Position numbers and translations under genes: made by a program. From contig JACKNE010000010.1 in NCBI GenBank assembly GCA_024235035.1, forward strand, positions 124,001 to 188,000: DNA of 64,000 nucleotides, written 5' to 3'. Positions 15,553 through 24,812 of the stretch are shown here, piece after piece. Each line of letters begins with the position of its first letter. The stretch's first letter is position 1. This stretch comes from Gammaproteobacteria bacterium (GTDB lineage: Bacteria; Pseudomonadota; Gammaproteobacteria; Competibacterales; Competibacteraceae). The notes under the pieces are model-generated. The model saw only the letters and a program-made list of their open reading frames with translations. It was not told the DNA's origin and made no database searches.

Positions 15553-17679
15553 ATGTTGACCGCAACCGTCGCCGCCGTCCGGCATCGCCGGGCCAATGTC
15601 ATCGCGGCCTTCCTCAAGCGTGTGGACGAAGCGCTGCGTGTCGCTGAAGTCACGCTTTACCCCGTCCTGGATCTGGCGATCCGGCTGTGGCTGGCGCAAA
15701 CATTCTGGGTGTCCGGCGTGCTCAAGCTGGCCAACTGGGACACTGCTTTAACGCTAGCCACCTACGAATATCCGGTGCCTTGGCTGGACCCATTCACCGC
15801 CGCCGTGCTGGGCGTCACCGTCGAGGTGCTGGGTTCGATGTTGCTGGCGTTTGGATTCGCCACCCGGCTGGCTGCAATTCCGCTGCTGGTTCTGACGCTG
15901 GTGATCCAGTTCGAATATCGCGCTTTGGATCAGCATCTCTACTGGGCGGCGCTGTTCGGCTGGTACGTGGTGATGGGAGCAGGGCCGATTTCTCTGGATC
16001 GATTGCTGGCTTCCGGTCTGGCCGCCTCAGCGTTGCCGCTGGTTAAACCGCTAGGCCGGTTGTACGCTGCGATGACCTACTATCTCGGCCCCGTGTATCA
16101 GCTTGGGTTGCGCCTCTGGTTGGCGAGCTTATGGTTTGTGCCGGTCTTGGTGGGGCGCTCGTTTCTAGAAGCGGTGTTGGGATTCGTCAGCCCGTTGCTG
16201 GCGCTGGGCTTAGCGACGCGCTTGGCCGCCATCGGCGCGATGCTGGCGCTGCTCGGCTCTGGTTTCATGGGCGCGGACGAAATCCAGACGATCAACCGAC
16301 TCTATCAGCTTTTCCTGCTGGGCTTGATCGCGTTGCGCGGACCGGGGCCAATGGCCGCTGACGCTGTGCTGCAACGGCAACTGACCCGCTGGTTCCCGCC
16401 GCTGGAAAGCTGGTCTGACGAAGCACTGACCGATGCGCCGCATGTGGTAGTGGTCGGCGCTGGCTTCGGCGGTTTGAAGGTGGCGCATAGCCTGCGCCTG
16501 GCGGCTTGCCGAGTCACCATCATCGACAAGCGTAACTACCACCTATTCCAACCGCTGCTCTATCAGGTGGCGACGGCCAGCCTGTCGCCGGCTGATGTCG
16601 CCACCCCAATCCGAGCACTGTTTCGCGACCAGCACAACGTGCGAGTGTTGCTGGGTGAAGTAACCGGCGTGGATACCGCTGCACGCCAGATTATCCTGAG
16701 CGACGGCGCTCATATCGGCTACGACTATCTGGTGCTGGCGACTGGCGCGCGTCATAGCTACTTTGGGCGCGACGACTGGGAACCCTATGCGCCAGGTCTA
16801 AAACGCATCGACGATGCGACTGCCATTCGTCGCCGCCTGCTGTTGGCCTTCGAACAGGCGGAAAATTGCCCCGATCCCGAGGAGCGGCAGCGCTTGTTGA
16901 CCTTCATCATCGTCGGTGGTGGGCCGACCGGCGTGGAGCTGGCCGGGGCCATCGCCGAACTGGCCCGCCACGGTCTGGCCGGCGAATTTCGCAACATCGA
17001 CCCGGCGCAAGCACGAGTGTTGCTGGTGCAGTCAGCGCCGCGCTTGCTGCCGGCGTTTCCCGAAGCGCTTTCCGAAGTGTCGGCGCAATCGCTGCGGGCC
17101 TTGGGGGTAGAGGTGCTGACCAAGAGTCGAGTGGAGAAAGTGGACGCCGAAGGTGCGCTGGTCTCCGGTCAGCGCATCGGTTCCCGCACCGTGTTCTGGG
17201 CAGCCGGGGTGATGGCCTCGCCCGCCGCGCAATGGCTCAAGATCGACGCCGATTCGGCTGGCCGCCTCAAGGTGGGGCCGGATCTGAGCGTGCCTGGTTT
17301 GCCTAACGTTTTTGCCGTCGGTGACACGGCCCTGAGCGAAGCCTGGGACGGCAAGCCGGTACCAGGACTGGCGCCAGCGGCCAAGCAGCAGGGCGCTTAC
17401 GTCGCCGAGGCGATCAAGGCTCACCTGGAAGGACGTATCGGCCTGCCACCGTTTCGCTACCGCCATCTGGGCAATCTCGCCACTATCGGCCGACAAGCGG
17501 CGGTCGTGGATTTCGGCTGGTTCAAATTGAGCGGGGCGTTAGCCTGGTGGTTATGGGGCGTCGCACATGTGTTCTTCCTGGTGGACACGCGCAAGCGCCT
17601 GTCGGTGGCCATCGAGTGGTTCTGGGCCTATCTCACCTACAAACGCGGCACCCGGCTTATCACCGGCGATCGCGAGTAA
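15553..17679 (+). CDS. DoxX domain fused to type II NADH dehydrogenase
   Basis: The 708-aa protein has two DoxX-like four-helix membrane units (about 35-160 and 170-280), and then a complete NDH-2-like flavoprotein (about 295-690). The flavoprotein shows VVVVGAGFGGLKVA (FAD), NYHLFQPLLYQVATA, LVLATGA, FIIVGGGPTGVELAG (NADH) and VFAVGDTA. NDH-2 enzymes pass electrons from NADH to quinone; DoxX proteins are quinone-linked membrane proteins, so the fusion may anchor and couple the enzyme. A C-terminal hydrophobic stretch (ALAWWLWGVAHVFFLV) typical of NDH-2 is kept. It is 4 bp downstream of the glucosidase and 13 bp upstream of the MIP gene. Confidence 0.88.
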   Translation: MLTATVAAVRHRRANVIAAFLKRVDEALRVAEVTLYPVLDLAIRLWLAQTFWVSGVLKLANWDTALTLATYEYPVPWLDPFTAAVLGVTVEVLGSMLLAFGFATRLAAIPLLVLTLVIQFEYRALDQHLYWAALFGWYVVMGAGPISLDRLLASGLAASALPLVKPLGRLYAAMTYYLGPVYQLGLRLWLASLWFVPVLVGRSFLEAVLGFVSPLLALGLATRLAAIGAMLALLGSGFMGADEIQTINRLYQLFLLGLIALRGPGPMAADAVLQRQLTRWFPPLESWSDEALTDAPHVVVVGAGFGGLKVAHSLRLAACRVTIIDKRNYHLFQPLLYQVATASLSPADVATPIRALFRDQHNVRVLLGEVTGVDTAARQIILSDGAHIGYDYLVLATGARHSYFGRDDWEPYAPGLKRIDDATAIRRRLLLAFEQAENCPDPEERQRLLTFIIVGGGPTGVELAGAIAELARHGLAGEFRNIDPAQARVLLVQSAPRLLPAFPEALSEVSAQSLRALGVEVLTKSRVEKVDAEGALVSGQRIGSRTVFWAAGVMASPAAQWLKIDADSAGRLKVGPDLSVPGLPNVFAVGDTALSEAWDGKPVPGLAPAAKQQGAYVAEAIKAHLEGRIGLPPFRYRHLGNLATIGRQAAVVDFGWFKLSGALAWWLWGVAHVFFLVDTRKRLSVAIEWFWAYLTYKRGTRLITGDRE

Positions 17680-17691
17680 CTCACGGAGGCG

Positions 17692-18516
17692 GTGCGGGTT
17701 CCGCTGGCTCCGGCCAGTGGCCGCCGCACCGAATGCGCCATGCACAAAGCACTCTCTCAACATTGGCCGGAGTATCTGATGGAAGCTGTCGGGCTCGGAT
17801 TGTTCATGATTTCGGCCTGCCTGTTCGCTACATTGCTGGAGTATCCTGGCTCGCCGCTCCATCAGGCCCTTCCCGATCCCTTCGTGCGGCGTCTGCTGAT
17901 GGGATTGGCGATGGCCGCGACTGCGGTTGGCATCATCTACTCTCCGTGGGGACAACAGTCGGGCGCTCACATCAACCCGTCTGTCACCCTAAGTTTCTGG
18001 TATCTGGGCAAGATCGCCCCTTGGGACGCCTTGTTCTATACACTAGCCCAGTTTCTGGGGGCGGTGGCGGGGGTGACGGTCGCCGCCGCACTGCTGGGGT
18101 ATGCCCTGGCCGATCCGGCCGTCGGCTATGTGGTGACCCAGCCGGGCATGGCGGGAATCCTGGTGGCGTTTGCGGTGGAAGCGACCATTTCCTTCATCCT
18201 GATGACGACGGTCCTCATCGTCAGCAATTCCCGGTTGGCCCGCTACACGGGACTGTTCGCGGCCAGCCTGCTCGCCCTCTACATCACGTTCACCGCTCCG
18301 TTCTCAGGTACGAGCATGAATCCAGCCCGTTCTCTGGGTTCGGCGCTGGTGGCCGGGCAGTGGGCATACTTGTGGATTTATCTGATTGCGCCGCCGCTCG
18401 GTATGTTGCTTGCCGCTGAGGTTTATCATCGCATCGCAGGCTGGGATGCGGTGAAGTGTTGCAAGCTCCATCACGAGAACGATAAACGCTGCATTTTTCG
18501 CTGCAACTATGTGTAG
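17692..18516 (+). CDS. MIP family (aquaporin/glyceroporin) channel
   Basis: The 274-aa product (GTG start shown) has six membrane segments and the two half-helices of MIP channels. The second is SMNPARS. The first is HINPSVT, with NPS in place of the usual NPA. Such variants are known in some channels with altered selectivity, so neither water nor glycerol is assigned. The GTG at 17692 has GGAGG only 2 bp upstream; an in-frame ATG at 17740 is a credible alternative and would remove a polar extension. It is the last gene of the glucosidase operon. The C-terminal tail (CCKLHHENDKRC) is unusually Cys/His-rich. Confidence 0.85.
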   Translation: MRVPLAPASGRRTECAMHKALSQHWPEYLMEAVGLGLFMISACLFATLLEYPGSPLHQALPDPFVRRLLMGLAMAATAVGIIYSPWGQQSGAHINPSVTLSFWYLGKIAPWDALFYTLAQFLGAVAGVTVAAALLGYALADPAVGYVVTQPGMAGILVAFAVEATISFILMTTVLIVSNSRLARYTGLFAASLLALYITFTAPFSGTSMNPARSLGSALVAGQWAYLWIYLIAPPLGMLLAAEVYHRIAGWDAVKCCKLHHENDKRCIFRCNYV

Positions 18517-18793
18517 ATGGTCGTCGGGTCGCCGGGTGGTGGCGACATCACCTCGCTACTCGACTGCCTATGCAGGCGCCTCGCTCGCTTATGCCTGGTC
18601 ACCACGCAACTGGAGTTATGAACATGCCGTTGGCGTTGAGACGGTTTCCAGAAATCTTGAATTTCCTGGCCTAATTTTCCTGAGTCTACTTGCCTATTGA
18701 AAGATTTCAGTTAATTCTTTTCAGCCGAGCGTCTATTCTCAGCGAGTGTCGCTAAGAAGCCATCGTTATTGGATGAAGAGGAGTTATATTGCA

Positions 18794-19915
18794 ATGAATA
18801 CAATCAGTCGTAATATCTTGGGCGTCGCCGTCAGCGCAATCATGCTGAGTCTGGGCGGGTTAGCCTACGCCAAGGATACTATCAAGATTGCTGTGGTTGG
18901 CCCAATCACCGGTCCAGTGGCCCAGTATGGCGACATGCAAATGATGGGTGCTCAGATGGCGGTCGAGCAACTCAACGCCAAGGGTGGCGTTAATGGCAAG
19001 CAGTTGGAAGCCGTGCTCATCGACGATGTTTGTGAACCCAAACAGGCAGTCGCTGTCGCCAACCAGATCGTTAACGACAAGATCAAATACGTGGTTGGCC
19101 ACCTATGCTCCGGCTCCACTCAGCCTGCTTCCAAGTTGTATGAGGAGGAGGGTATCTTGATGATTACCCCGGCAGCCACCAACCCGGATATCACTCGACA
19201 AGGTTACCAGATGGTGTTTCGCACCATCGGTACCGATGATCAGCAAGGTCCGACTGCCGGACGCTATATTGCCGATCGAATCAAGCCCAAGCACATGGCG
19301 GTCCTGCATGACAAGCAGCAATATGGTCAGGGGATTGCCGAGGAAGTCAAGAAGACCGTCGAAGCCAAGGGCGTCAAGGTCGACTTGTTCGAGGGCGTAA
19401 GCAAGGGACAGGCTGACTTTTCCGCCCTTTGCACCAAAATGAAAAGCGCCAATATCGATTTTGTCTATTACGGCGGCTATCACCCAGAGCTTGGCTTGAT
19501 TCTCCGCCAGTGCCGGGAGCAAGGTTTCGATGCTGGGTTCATGGGGCCGGAGGGTGTTGGCAATAAGGATATCAGTGCGATTGCGGGGCCGGCCTCGGAA
19601 GGATTGCTGGTCACTTTGCCAGCTGACTTCAGCGCTGACCCGGCCAATGCCGACCTAGTCAAAGCCTTCAAGGATAACGATCAAGACCCCAGCGGTCCCT
19701 TTGTCATGCCATCTTACTCAGCGGTGCAAATTATCGCGGATGCCATTGCGGGCGCCAAGACTGAAGATCCGATCAAATTGGCTAGCTATATCCACAAACA
19801 CAGCTTCGATACGCCGATCGGCAAGGTGGCCTTCAAAGAGAATGGTGACCTGAAGGAATTCCAGTTCGTTGTTTTTGAGTGGCATGCCGATGCGACTAAG
19901 ACGCCAATCGAGTAA
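18794..19915 (+). CDS. livK: Branched-chain amino acid ABC substrate-binding protein
   Basis: The product is 373 aa from the ATG at 18794, with GAGGAG upstream. It starts with a signal peptide (about 1-25, ending GGLAYA) and has the periplasmic binding fold of LivJ/LivK: KIAVVGPITGPVAQYG, ASKLYEEEGILMITPAATNP and the FRTIGTDDQQGP region. It binds branched-chain amino acids or related ligands for the permease encoded downstream. It begins the liv gene set and lies 103 bp before livH. The symbol reflects family, not ligand proof. An upstream in-frame start at 18746 would spoil the signal peptide. Confidence 0.9.
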   Translation: MNTISRNILGVAVSAIMLSLGGLAYAKDTIKIAVVGPITGPVAQYGDMQMMGAQMAVEQLNAKGGVNGKQLEAVLIDDVCEPKQAVAVANQIVNDKIKYVVGHLCSGSTQPASKLYEEEGILMITPAATNPDITRQGYQMVFRTIGTDDQQGPTAGRYIADRIKPKHMAVLHDKQQYGQGIAEEVKKTVEAKGVKVDLFEGVSKGQADFSALCTKMKSANIDFVYYGGYHPELGLILRQCREQGFDAGFMGPEGVGNKDISAIAGPASEGLLVTLPADFSADPANADLVKAFKDNDQDPSGPFVMPSYSAVQIIADAIAGAKTEDPIKLASYIHKHSFDTPIGKVAFKENGDLKEFQFVVFEWHADATKTPIE

Positions 19916-20018
19916 CCAATAGAGAGAGCACGGATTTATCGCTCGTCTCAGAACGGGTATCTTGCCCGTTCTAGACCACCTCTACCCCAGACACTGCGCC
20001 CCCTATTCGGTTTTCTCC

Positions 20019-20936
20019 ATGCTTGAATTCTTCCAACAGATCATCAACGGCCTGACTCTGGGTAGTATCTACGCGCTGATTGCGATCGGTTACACCATGG
20101 TGTACGGCATCATCGGTATGATCAATTTCGCCCATGGCGAGATTTACATGATCAGCGCTTATATCGGTTTGCTCACTATCACTGCGCTTACCGTTCAATT
20201 CGGCGTGGAGGCTGTCCCCCTCATCTTGTTGCTCACCCTGACCATCAGTATTCTGGTCACCAGCGCCTACGGTTGGGCCATTGAGCGGGTCGCCTATCGT
20301 CCTCTGCGGGGTAGCCCTCGTTTGATACCATTGATTTCTGCGATCGGCATGTCCATTTTTCTGCAAAATTATGTGCAGATTGGCCAGGGCGCGCGGGATT
20401 TGTCCATGCAGCCGTTGATCAGTGGCGGCTGGCGGTTCGGTCCTGCAGAAGGGTTTCAGGTCTATCTCTCTTACATGCAGGTGTTGATCGCCGTCGTGAC
20501 GGTCGTTTTCATGACCGCATTGACCTTGTTCATCGCCCGTTCGCGTCTGGGGCGAGCCTGTCGCGCCTGCTCCCAAGATTTGACGATGACCAACTTGCTG
20601 GGTATCGATACGAATCGGGTGATTTCCTTGACTTTTTTGTTGGGCGCTGCGCTAGCGGCGGTTGCCGGGGTATTGGTCAGCCTGTATATCGGCAAGATCA
20701 ACCCCTTTATCGGCTTCGAAGCCGGTATCAAAGCCTTCACTGCAGCAGTACTGGGCGGTATCGGCAGTATTCCCGGCGCCATGCTGGGAGGAATCATCCT
20801 GGGTTTGTCGGAAAGCTTTGCCTCCGCTTACCTGCGCACCGAATACAAAGATGTGGTGGCCTTCAGTTTGCTGGTGTTGGTGCTGTTGTTTCGTCCCACC
20901 GGGCTATTGGGCAAGCCTGAGATCGAGAAGGTATAA
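20019..20936 (+). CDS. livH: Branched-chain amino acid ABC permease LivH
   Basis: The 305-aa integral membrane protein has the LivH pattern: [25 protein letters not shown] start, [10 protein letters not shown] loop and the [31 protein letters not shown] region that forms the coupling loop. About eight membrane segments are visible. The ATG at 20019 fits the family start; the longer frame from 19962 adds an unlikely leader. There is no strong ribosome binding site, so translation may depend on the upstream gene. It is followed 5 bp later by livM. Confidence 0.9.
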   Translation: MLEFFQQIINGLTLGSIYALIAIGYTMVYGIIGMINFAHGEIYMISAYIGLLTITALTVQFGVEAVPLILLLTLTISILVTSAYGWAIERVAYRPLRGSPRLIPLISAIGMSIFLQNYVQIGQGARDLSMQPLISGGWRFGPAEGFQVYLSYMQVLIAVVTVVFMTALTLFIARSRLGRACRACSQDLTMTNLLGIDTNRVISLTFLLGAALAAVAGVLVSLYIGKINPFIGFEAGIKAFTAAVLGGIGSIPGAMLGGIILGLSESFASAYLRTEYKDVVAFSLLVLVLLFRPTGLLGKPEIEKV

Positions 20937-20941
20937 GCGCG

Positions 20942-22198
20942 ATGCCCAAACATTTTTCCGAAGCGGTGTGGGTCGCCTTGTTGGCCGGATTACTGACCGT
21001 ACCGATTTTGGGTATTCAGATTCAGGTCGAAGGTATCAATGTCTCTCTGATAGGGAGTCCTCTACCGGTCTTGCTGGCCATGGCGGCAGTGTTTGTAGCA
21101 CGCTTGCTTCAAGCCCCCCTGAAAGCGGTTTCCGGCTTGGCGCATATCATCCAGCGACTCCCTCGGCCTGTGCATTGGTCAAAAGCCTATCGTCCGATTT
21201 TACTGGGTTTGGTCATCGTCGCTGCGGTGATCTGGCCTTTCACAGCTTCTCGAGGCTCGGTCGATATCGCTACCCTGGCGCTGATTTATGTCATGCTCGG
21301 TTTGGGTTTAAATGTGGTCGTCGGCTTTGCCGGTCTACTGGATTTGGGTTACGTCGCTTTCTACGCAGTCGGCGCTTACGGTTATGCGCTATTGTCCATG
21401 CATCTTGGCCTGTCTTTCTGGGAATGCCTGCCGCTCTGCGTCATCATGGCAGCGATCACCGGCTGTTTGTTGGGTTTCCCGGTGTTGCGTTTGCGTGGTG
21501 ATTATCTGGCGATTGTCACCTTGGGCTTTGGCGAGATCATCCGCCTGCTGCTGAATAATCTGGATGACCTGACAGGCGGCCCCGACGGGATTGGCAATAT
21601 CCCCAAGCCCACTCTGTTCGGCTTGGAATTCGCGCGCCGGCCCAGTACCGAGGGTGGAACTACTTTTCATCAGTTCTTTGGCCTCGATTATAGTGGCGCC
21701 GACACCATTATCTTTCTCTACTTGGTGGCGCTGGCCATGACCCTGTTGATTCTCTACGTCATCAATCGATTGATTCGAATGCCTGTGGGACGAGCCTGGG
21801 AAGCGTTGCGGGAAGATGAAATCGCTTGCCGCTCGCTAGGCTTGAATCCAACCACGATCAAACTCTCTGCATTCGGTTTTGGCGCCTCGACGGCCGGTTT
21901 CGCTGGCGCTTTCTTCGCTGCCCGGCAAGGCTTTATCAATCCCGAATCTTTCACCTTCATCGAGTCGGCGATCGTTCTGGCCATCGTGGTGTTGGGGGGT
22001 ATGGGTTCTCAGATCGGCGTGATTCTGGCTGCTGTCGCCCTGACAGCGTTGCCGGAAGTGGCGCGGCAGTTCGCTGAATACCGTATGCTGATCTTTGGTC
22101 TGGTGTTGGTTCTGATGATGATTTGGCGACCTCAAGGGTTGTTGCCAGCGACCCGGCCTCGGCTGGAATTGCCGGCGCGCGCGGAAGCACTACGATGA
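20942..22198 (+). CDS. livM: Branched-chain amino acid ABC permease LivM
   Basis: The 418-aa protein is the second permease. The N-terminal hydrophobic part (1-95) is followed by the typical LivM core: [57 protein letters not shown], and [20 protein letters not shown]. It pairs with LivH in the inner membrane. Its stop overlaps the livG start by 4 bp (ATGA), indicating translational coupling. Confidence 0.92.
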   Translation: MPKHFSEAVWVALLAGLLTVPILGIQIQVEGINVSLIGSPLPVLLAMAAVFVARLLQAPLKAVSGLAHIIQRLPRPVHWSKAYRPILLGLVIVAAVIWPFTASRGSVDIATLALIYVMLGLGLNVVVGFAGLLDLGYVAFYAVGAYGYALLSMHLGLSFWECLPLCVIMAAITGCLLGFPVLRLRGDYLAIVTLGFGEIIRLLLNNLDDLTGGPDGIGNIPKPTLFGLEFARRPSTEGGTTFHQFFGLDYSGADTIIFLYLVALAMTLLILYVINRLIRMPVGRAWEALREDEIACRSLGLNPTTIKLSAFGFGASTAGFAGAFFAARQGFINPESFTFIESAIVLAIVVLGGMGSQIGVILAAVALTALPEVARQFAEYRMLIFGLVLVLMMIWRPQGLLPATRPRLELPARAEALR

Positions 22199-22995
22199 AC
22201 GCAGTTACTGCGCCCATTACCACACTGACGGAACGCTCTCTATTGCAAGTTCGTAATCTGAGTATGCGTTTCGGTGGGCTGTTGGCGGTGGATAACGTTC
22301 ACTTCGATGTGCATCGCCACCGGATCTTTGCCATCATCGGTCCCAATGGTGCAGGTAAGACCACTGTTTTCAATTGCATTGGTGGTTTCTACCGCCCGAC
22401 TTCGGGCCAAGTGCTTTTGGACGATCAATCGATTCATGGCCTGCCCAGCCATCGCATCGCCCGGCTGGGGTTGGTGCGCACCTTTCAGAATGTGCGTTTG
22501 TTCAAGAACATGACTGTTGTCGAGAATCTGCTGATTTCCCAGCATACACAATTGGAAACCCGATTTTTGCACGGTTTGTTCAAAACGCCCAAATATCGTC
22601 GTGCCGAGGCTGAAGCGCTGGAACGAGCGGCTTTCTGGTTGGAAAAGGTGAATTTGTTACCGATGGCCAATCGAGAGGCCGGCAACCTGGCCTACGGTCA
22701 GCAACGACGCTTGGAAATTGCCCGCTGCATGATCACGCAACCCAAGCTATTGATGCTCGATGAACCGGCGGCAGGTTTAAATCCGCAAGAGACACGTGAT
22801 CTAGACCGCTTAATCAACGAGTTGCGTGCGGAACATGGCGTGGCGGTATTGCTGATCGAACATGATATGAGTCTGGTGATGGGCGTTTCCGATGAGATTC
22901 TAGTCATGGAGTACGGTCGGCCGATTGCTGCAGGAGCGCCTGAGCAAATCCGCAACGATCCCCGAGTGATCAAGGCATACCTGGGAGAGGAATAG
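22195..22995 (+). CDS. livG: Branched-chain amino acid ABC ATPase LivG
   Basis: The 266-aa ATPase has Walker [10 protein letters not shown] (about 48-56), the LivG-specific [20 protein letters not shown], the signature [13 protein letters not shown], Walker [14 protein letters not shown] and a switch histidine in [11 protein letters not shown]. The ATG at 22195 overlaps the livM stop; the longer frame from 22123 is a read-through of livM sequence. The usual second ATPase, livF, does not follow; a thioesterase does. LivF could be elsewhere, or LivG may work as a homodimer. Confidence 0.92.
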   Translation: MNAVTAPITTLTERSLLQVRNLSMRFGGLLAVDNVHFDVHRHRIFAIIGPNGAGKTTVFNCIGGFYRPTSGQVLLDDQSIHGLPSHRIARLGLVRTFQNVRLFKNMTVVENLLISQHTQLETRFLHGLFKTPKYRRAEAEALERAAFWLEKVNLLPMANREAGNLAYGQQRRLEIARCMITQPKLLMLDEPAAGLNPQETRDLDRLINELRAEHGVAVLLIEHDMSLVMGVSDEILVMEYGRPIAAGAPEQIRNDPRVIKAYLGEE

Positions 22996-23049
22996 GTTTG
23001 GTTCAGCTTGACTTCTGTACAACATAGTGCATGTTCAAGAGGCATCTCG

Positions 23050-23526
23050 ATGAGTTCGAAAGCATTTCAAGACTACTATCCTGAAGAGCTTAGCCATTGC
23101 TACGGTTGTGGCCGGCTCAACGAACAGGGTCATCAGCTCAAAAGCTACTGGGATGGTGAAGAAACGGTTGCTTCCTTCACCCCGCAACCTCACCATATTG
23201 CGATTCCTGGCTATGTTTATGGTGGCCTGATTGCTTCGTTGATCGACTGCCACGGCACTGGCACGGCGGCGGCAGCAGCCTACCGCGCCGCCGGGCGCGA
23301 CATGGATACCCGACCGGCCTTACGGTTCGTCACTGCAGCGCTCCAGGTCGAGTACTTGCGGCCAACGCCACTGGGCGTACCGCTGGAGATTCGTGGCAAG
23401 GTCGAGGAGATCAAGAGCCGTAAGGTGGTTGTGAAGGCGACAGTGATGGCCAACGGCGAAGTTTGCGCACGTGGCCAGGTGGTCGCGGTGCAAATGCCGG
23501 AGCGCATGATGCCTTCGGTTTCTTGA
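23050..23526 (+). CDS. PaaI-like hotdog-fold thioesterase
   Basis: From the ATG at 23050 (AAGAGG 8 bp upstream) the product is 158 aa. The hotdog fold is indicated by the HHIAIPGYVYGGLIASLIDCHGTGTA helix-bearing segment and the strand LQVEYLRPTPLGVPLEIRGKV. The N terminus has LSHCYGCGRLN, a conserved Cys motif in one YbgC/PaaI-like subgroup. It should hydrolyse an acyl-CoA thioester. It lies right after livG; a link with branched-chain amino acid breakdown is possible but unproven. Confidence 0.85.
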   Translation: MSSKAFQDYYPEELSHCYGCGRLNEQGHQLKSYWDGEETVASFTPQPHHIAIPGYVYGGLIASLIDCHGTGTAAAAAYRAAGRDMDTRPALRFVTAALQVEYLRPTPLGVPLEIRGKVEEIKSRKVVVKATVMANGEVCARGQVVAVQMPERMMPSVS

Positions 23527-23564
23527 AGATTTTTGATTTTTCCACTCTGTCAAGGAGAACCAAG

Positions 23565-24110
23565 ATGGCGCATGTACTGGTCCCTCTCGCCCAAGGTTGC
23601 GAAGAGTTGGAAGCGGTGACGATTATCGATTTGTTGCGCCGGGCTGGCATCGAAGTGACGGTCGCTGGATTGGAAGACGGTCCAGTGACTGCTTCACGCG
23701 GCGTCATCCTGATGCCGGAAACCACCTTGGAGGCGGTACTGGATCGGGATTTCGACTTGATCGTTTTGCCGGGTGGCCTGGGAGGCGCCCAACGGCTGGA
23801 AGCCGATCGGCGCATTACTGTACTGCTGCGGCGGATGACGGAGCAGGGTCGCTATGTAGCGGCGATCTGTGCCGCGCCGAAGGTCCTGGTCAGCGCCGGC
23901 CTGCTCGAGAACCGCGAGGCTACCGCTTATCCAGGCATTCTCGATGATCAGGCTGGCATCCGGTTAAGCAGCGCCGCCGTGGTGCGCGACGGAACGTTCA
24001 TCACTTCGCGCGGCCCTGGCACGGCGATGGATTTTGCCTTGACCCTGATCGATACTCTGTGCGGTCGCCAGATACGTGATACCGTGGAAGCAGCGCTGCA
24101 ACGACCATAA
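23565..24110 (+). CDS. DJ-1/PfpI family protein (YajL-like)
   Basis: The 181-aa protein starts MAHVLVPLAQGCEELEAV after AAGGAGAA. The nucleophile elbow is YVAAICAAPKVL with the conserved Cys, and the acidic partner is in GCEELE. The size and the IDDQAGI / TSRGPGTAMDFAL end match the YajL/DJ-1 group. These act as thiol-oxidation-responsive chaperones or glyoxalase-like enzymes, and the exact activity is debated. It follows the thioesterase by 38 bp and is likely in the same transcript. Confidence 0.9.
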   Translation: MAHVLVPLAQGCEELEAVTIIDLLRRAGIEVTVAGLEDGPVTASRGVILMPETTLEAVLDRDFDLIVLPGGLGGAQRLEADRRITVLLRRMTEQGRYVAAICAAPKVLVSAGLLENREATAYPGILDDQAGIRLSSAAVVRDGTFITSRGPGTAMDFALTLIDTLCGRQIRDTVEAALQRP

Positions 24111-24175
24111 TGGGTGGATCGCCCGCTCTCAGTGGGGCGGGACAGTGCTGAAGATGAGGTCATCCTGATCATGAC

Positions 24176-24799
24176 TTATCCTCCGGTCAGCCACGCCTGG
24201 CCGTTGCGAAACTTGTCTTCCAGAAACCGCCCGTGGATCAGCAATTGCTGGCTGTCCTGGCGGTGGAGGTCGGCAGCGATCTCCCGCATTTTGCCGTCGA
24301 GCAAATCTAGTTGCTCCAGCAGAAGCTGATGTGCGGTCTTGCCATCCTGGAGCGGATGCAGGCGGGCAAAGGCTGACGGCAGGACAAGGTAATTTTGTAA
24401 TGCGGCAGGCAGATAATCAAGCGCGGTCTGGCGGATAACATGAGTGTTGTGGCTGCCACCGTCGAATTCTCCCAGGCGCGGTAACATCTCCAGGAGGGTA
24501 ACAGTGATGCGCTCGGTCCTAGCCAGAATATCCGCGGGAACTCGGCGCCGAATCAAGGCGATCAATTCATCCAAGCTGGCGCGCAATGCCTCGGTATCGA
24601 GTTCATGGCTCAAGCGAAGCGGCTGACCAATTGGGCATGGCGTCACCAGCCAGCCGCCGGCGTACAGACCGACCACGATCGGCAACCAATAGTCATGAAT
24701 AATTCCGGCGAAATACAGTCCCAACCCGGCCAGACCCAACAGACAGCCCACGATGTTGGGGGCGCCATACAGGAACAATAACAGACGCCGTTTCATCAT
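24176..24799 (-). CDS. XpaC-like membrane protein of the TelA operon
   Basis: The product is about 207 aa from one of two adjacent ATGs (24799, 24796). A GTG at 24826, overlapping the previous gene, is the alternative. It has two N-terminal membrane helices and a cytoplasmic helical domain. The part ALDYLPAALQNYLVLPSAF and the GKTAHQLLLEQLDLLDGKM stretch resemble the XpaC family that accompanies TelA in Firmicutes and others; this match is from memory. Position, last gene in a four-gene TelA operon, agrees. The reaction is unknown: the 'phosphate hydrolysis' name of XpaC is historical. Confidence 0.65.
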   Translation of the reverse strand: MMKRRLLLFLYGAPNIVGCLLGLAGLGLYFAGIIHDYWLPIVVGLYAGGWLVTPCPIGQPLRLSHELDTEALRASLDELIALIRRRVPADILARTERITVTLLEMLPRLGEFDGGSHNTHVIRQTALDYLPAALQNYLVLPSAFARLHPLQDGKTAHQLLLEQLDLLDGKMREIAADLHRQDSQQLLIHGRFLEDKFRNGQAWLTGG

Positions 24800-24812
24800 C
24801 CTGTCCCATGTT

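Noticed and set aside
12724..18516. Insertion of the glucosidase operon by an integron
   Set aside because: No attC is found after any of these genes and their composition equals the chromosome.
23463..23564. N-terminal extension of the DJ-1 gene
   Set aside because: It overlaps the thioesterase gene in another frame and the ATG at 23565 has an ideal AAGGAG.
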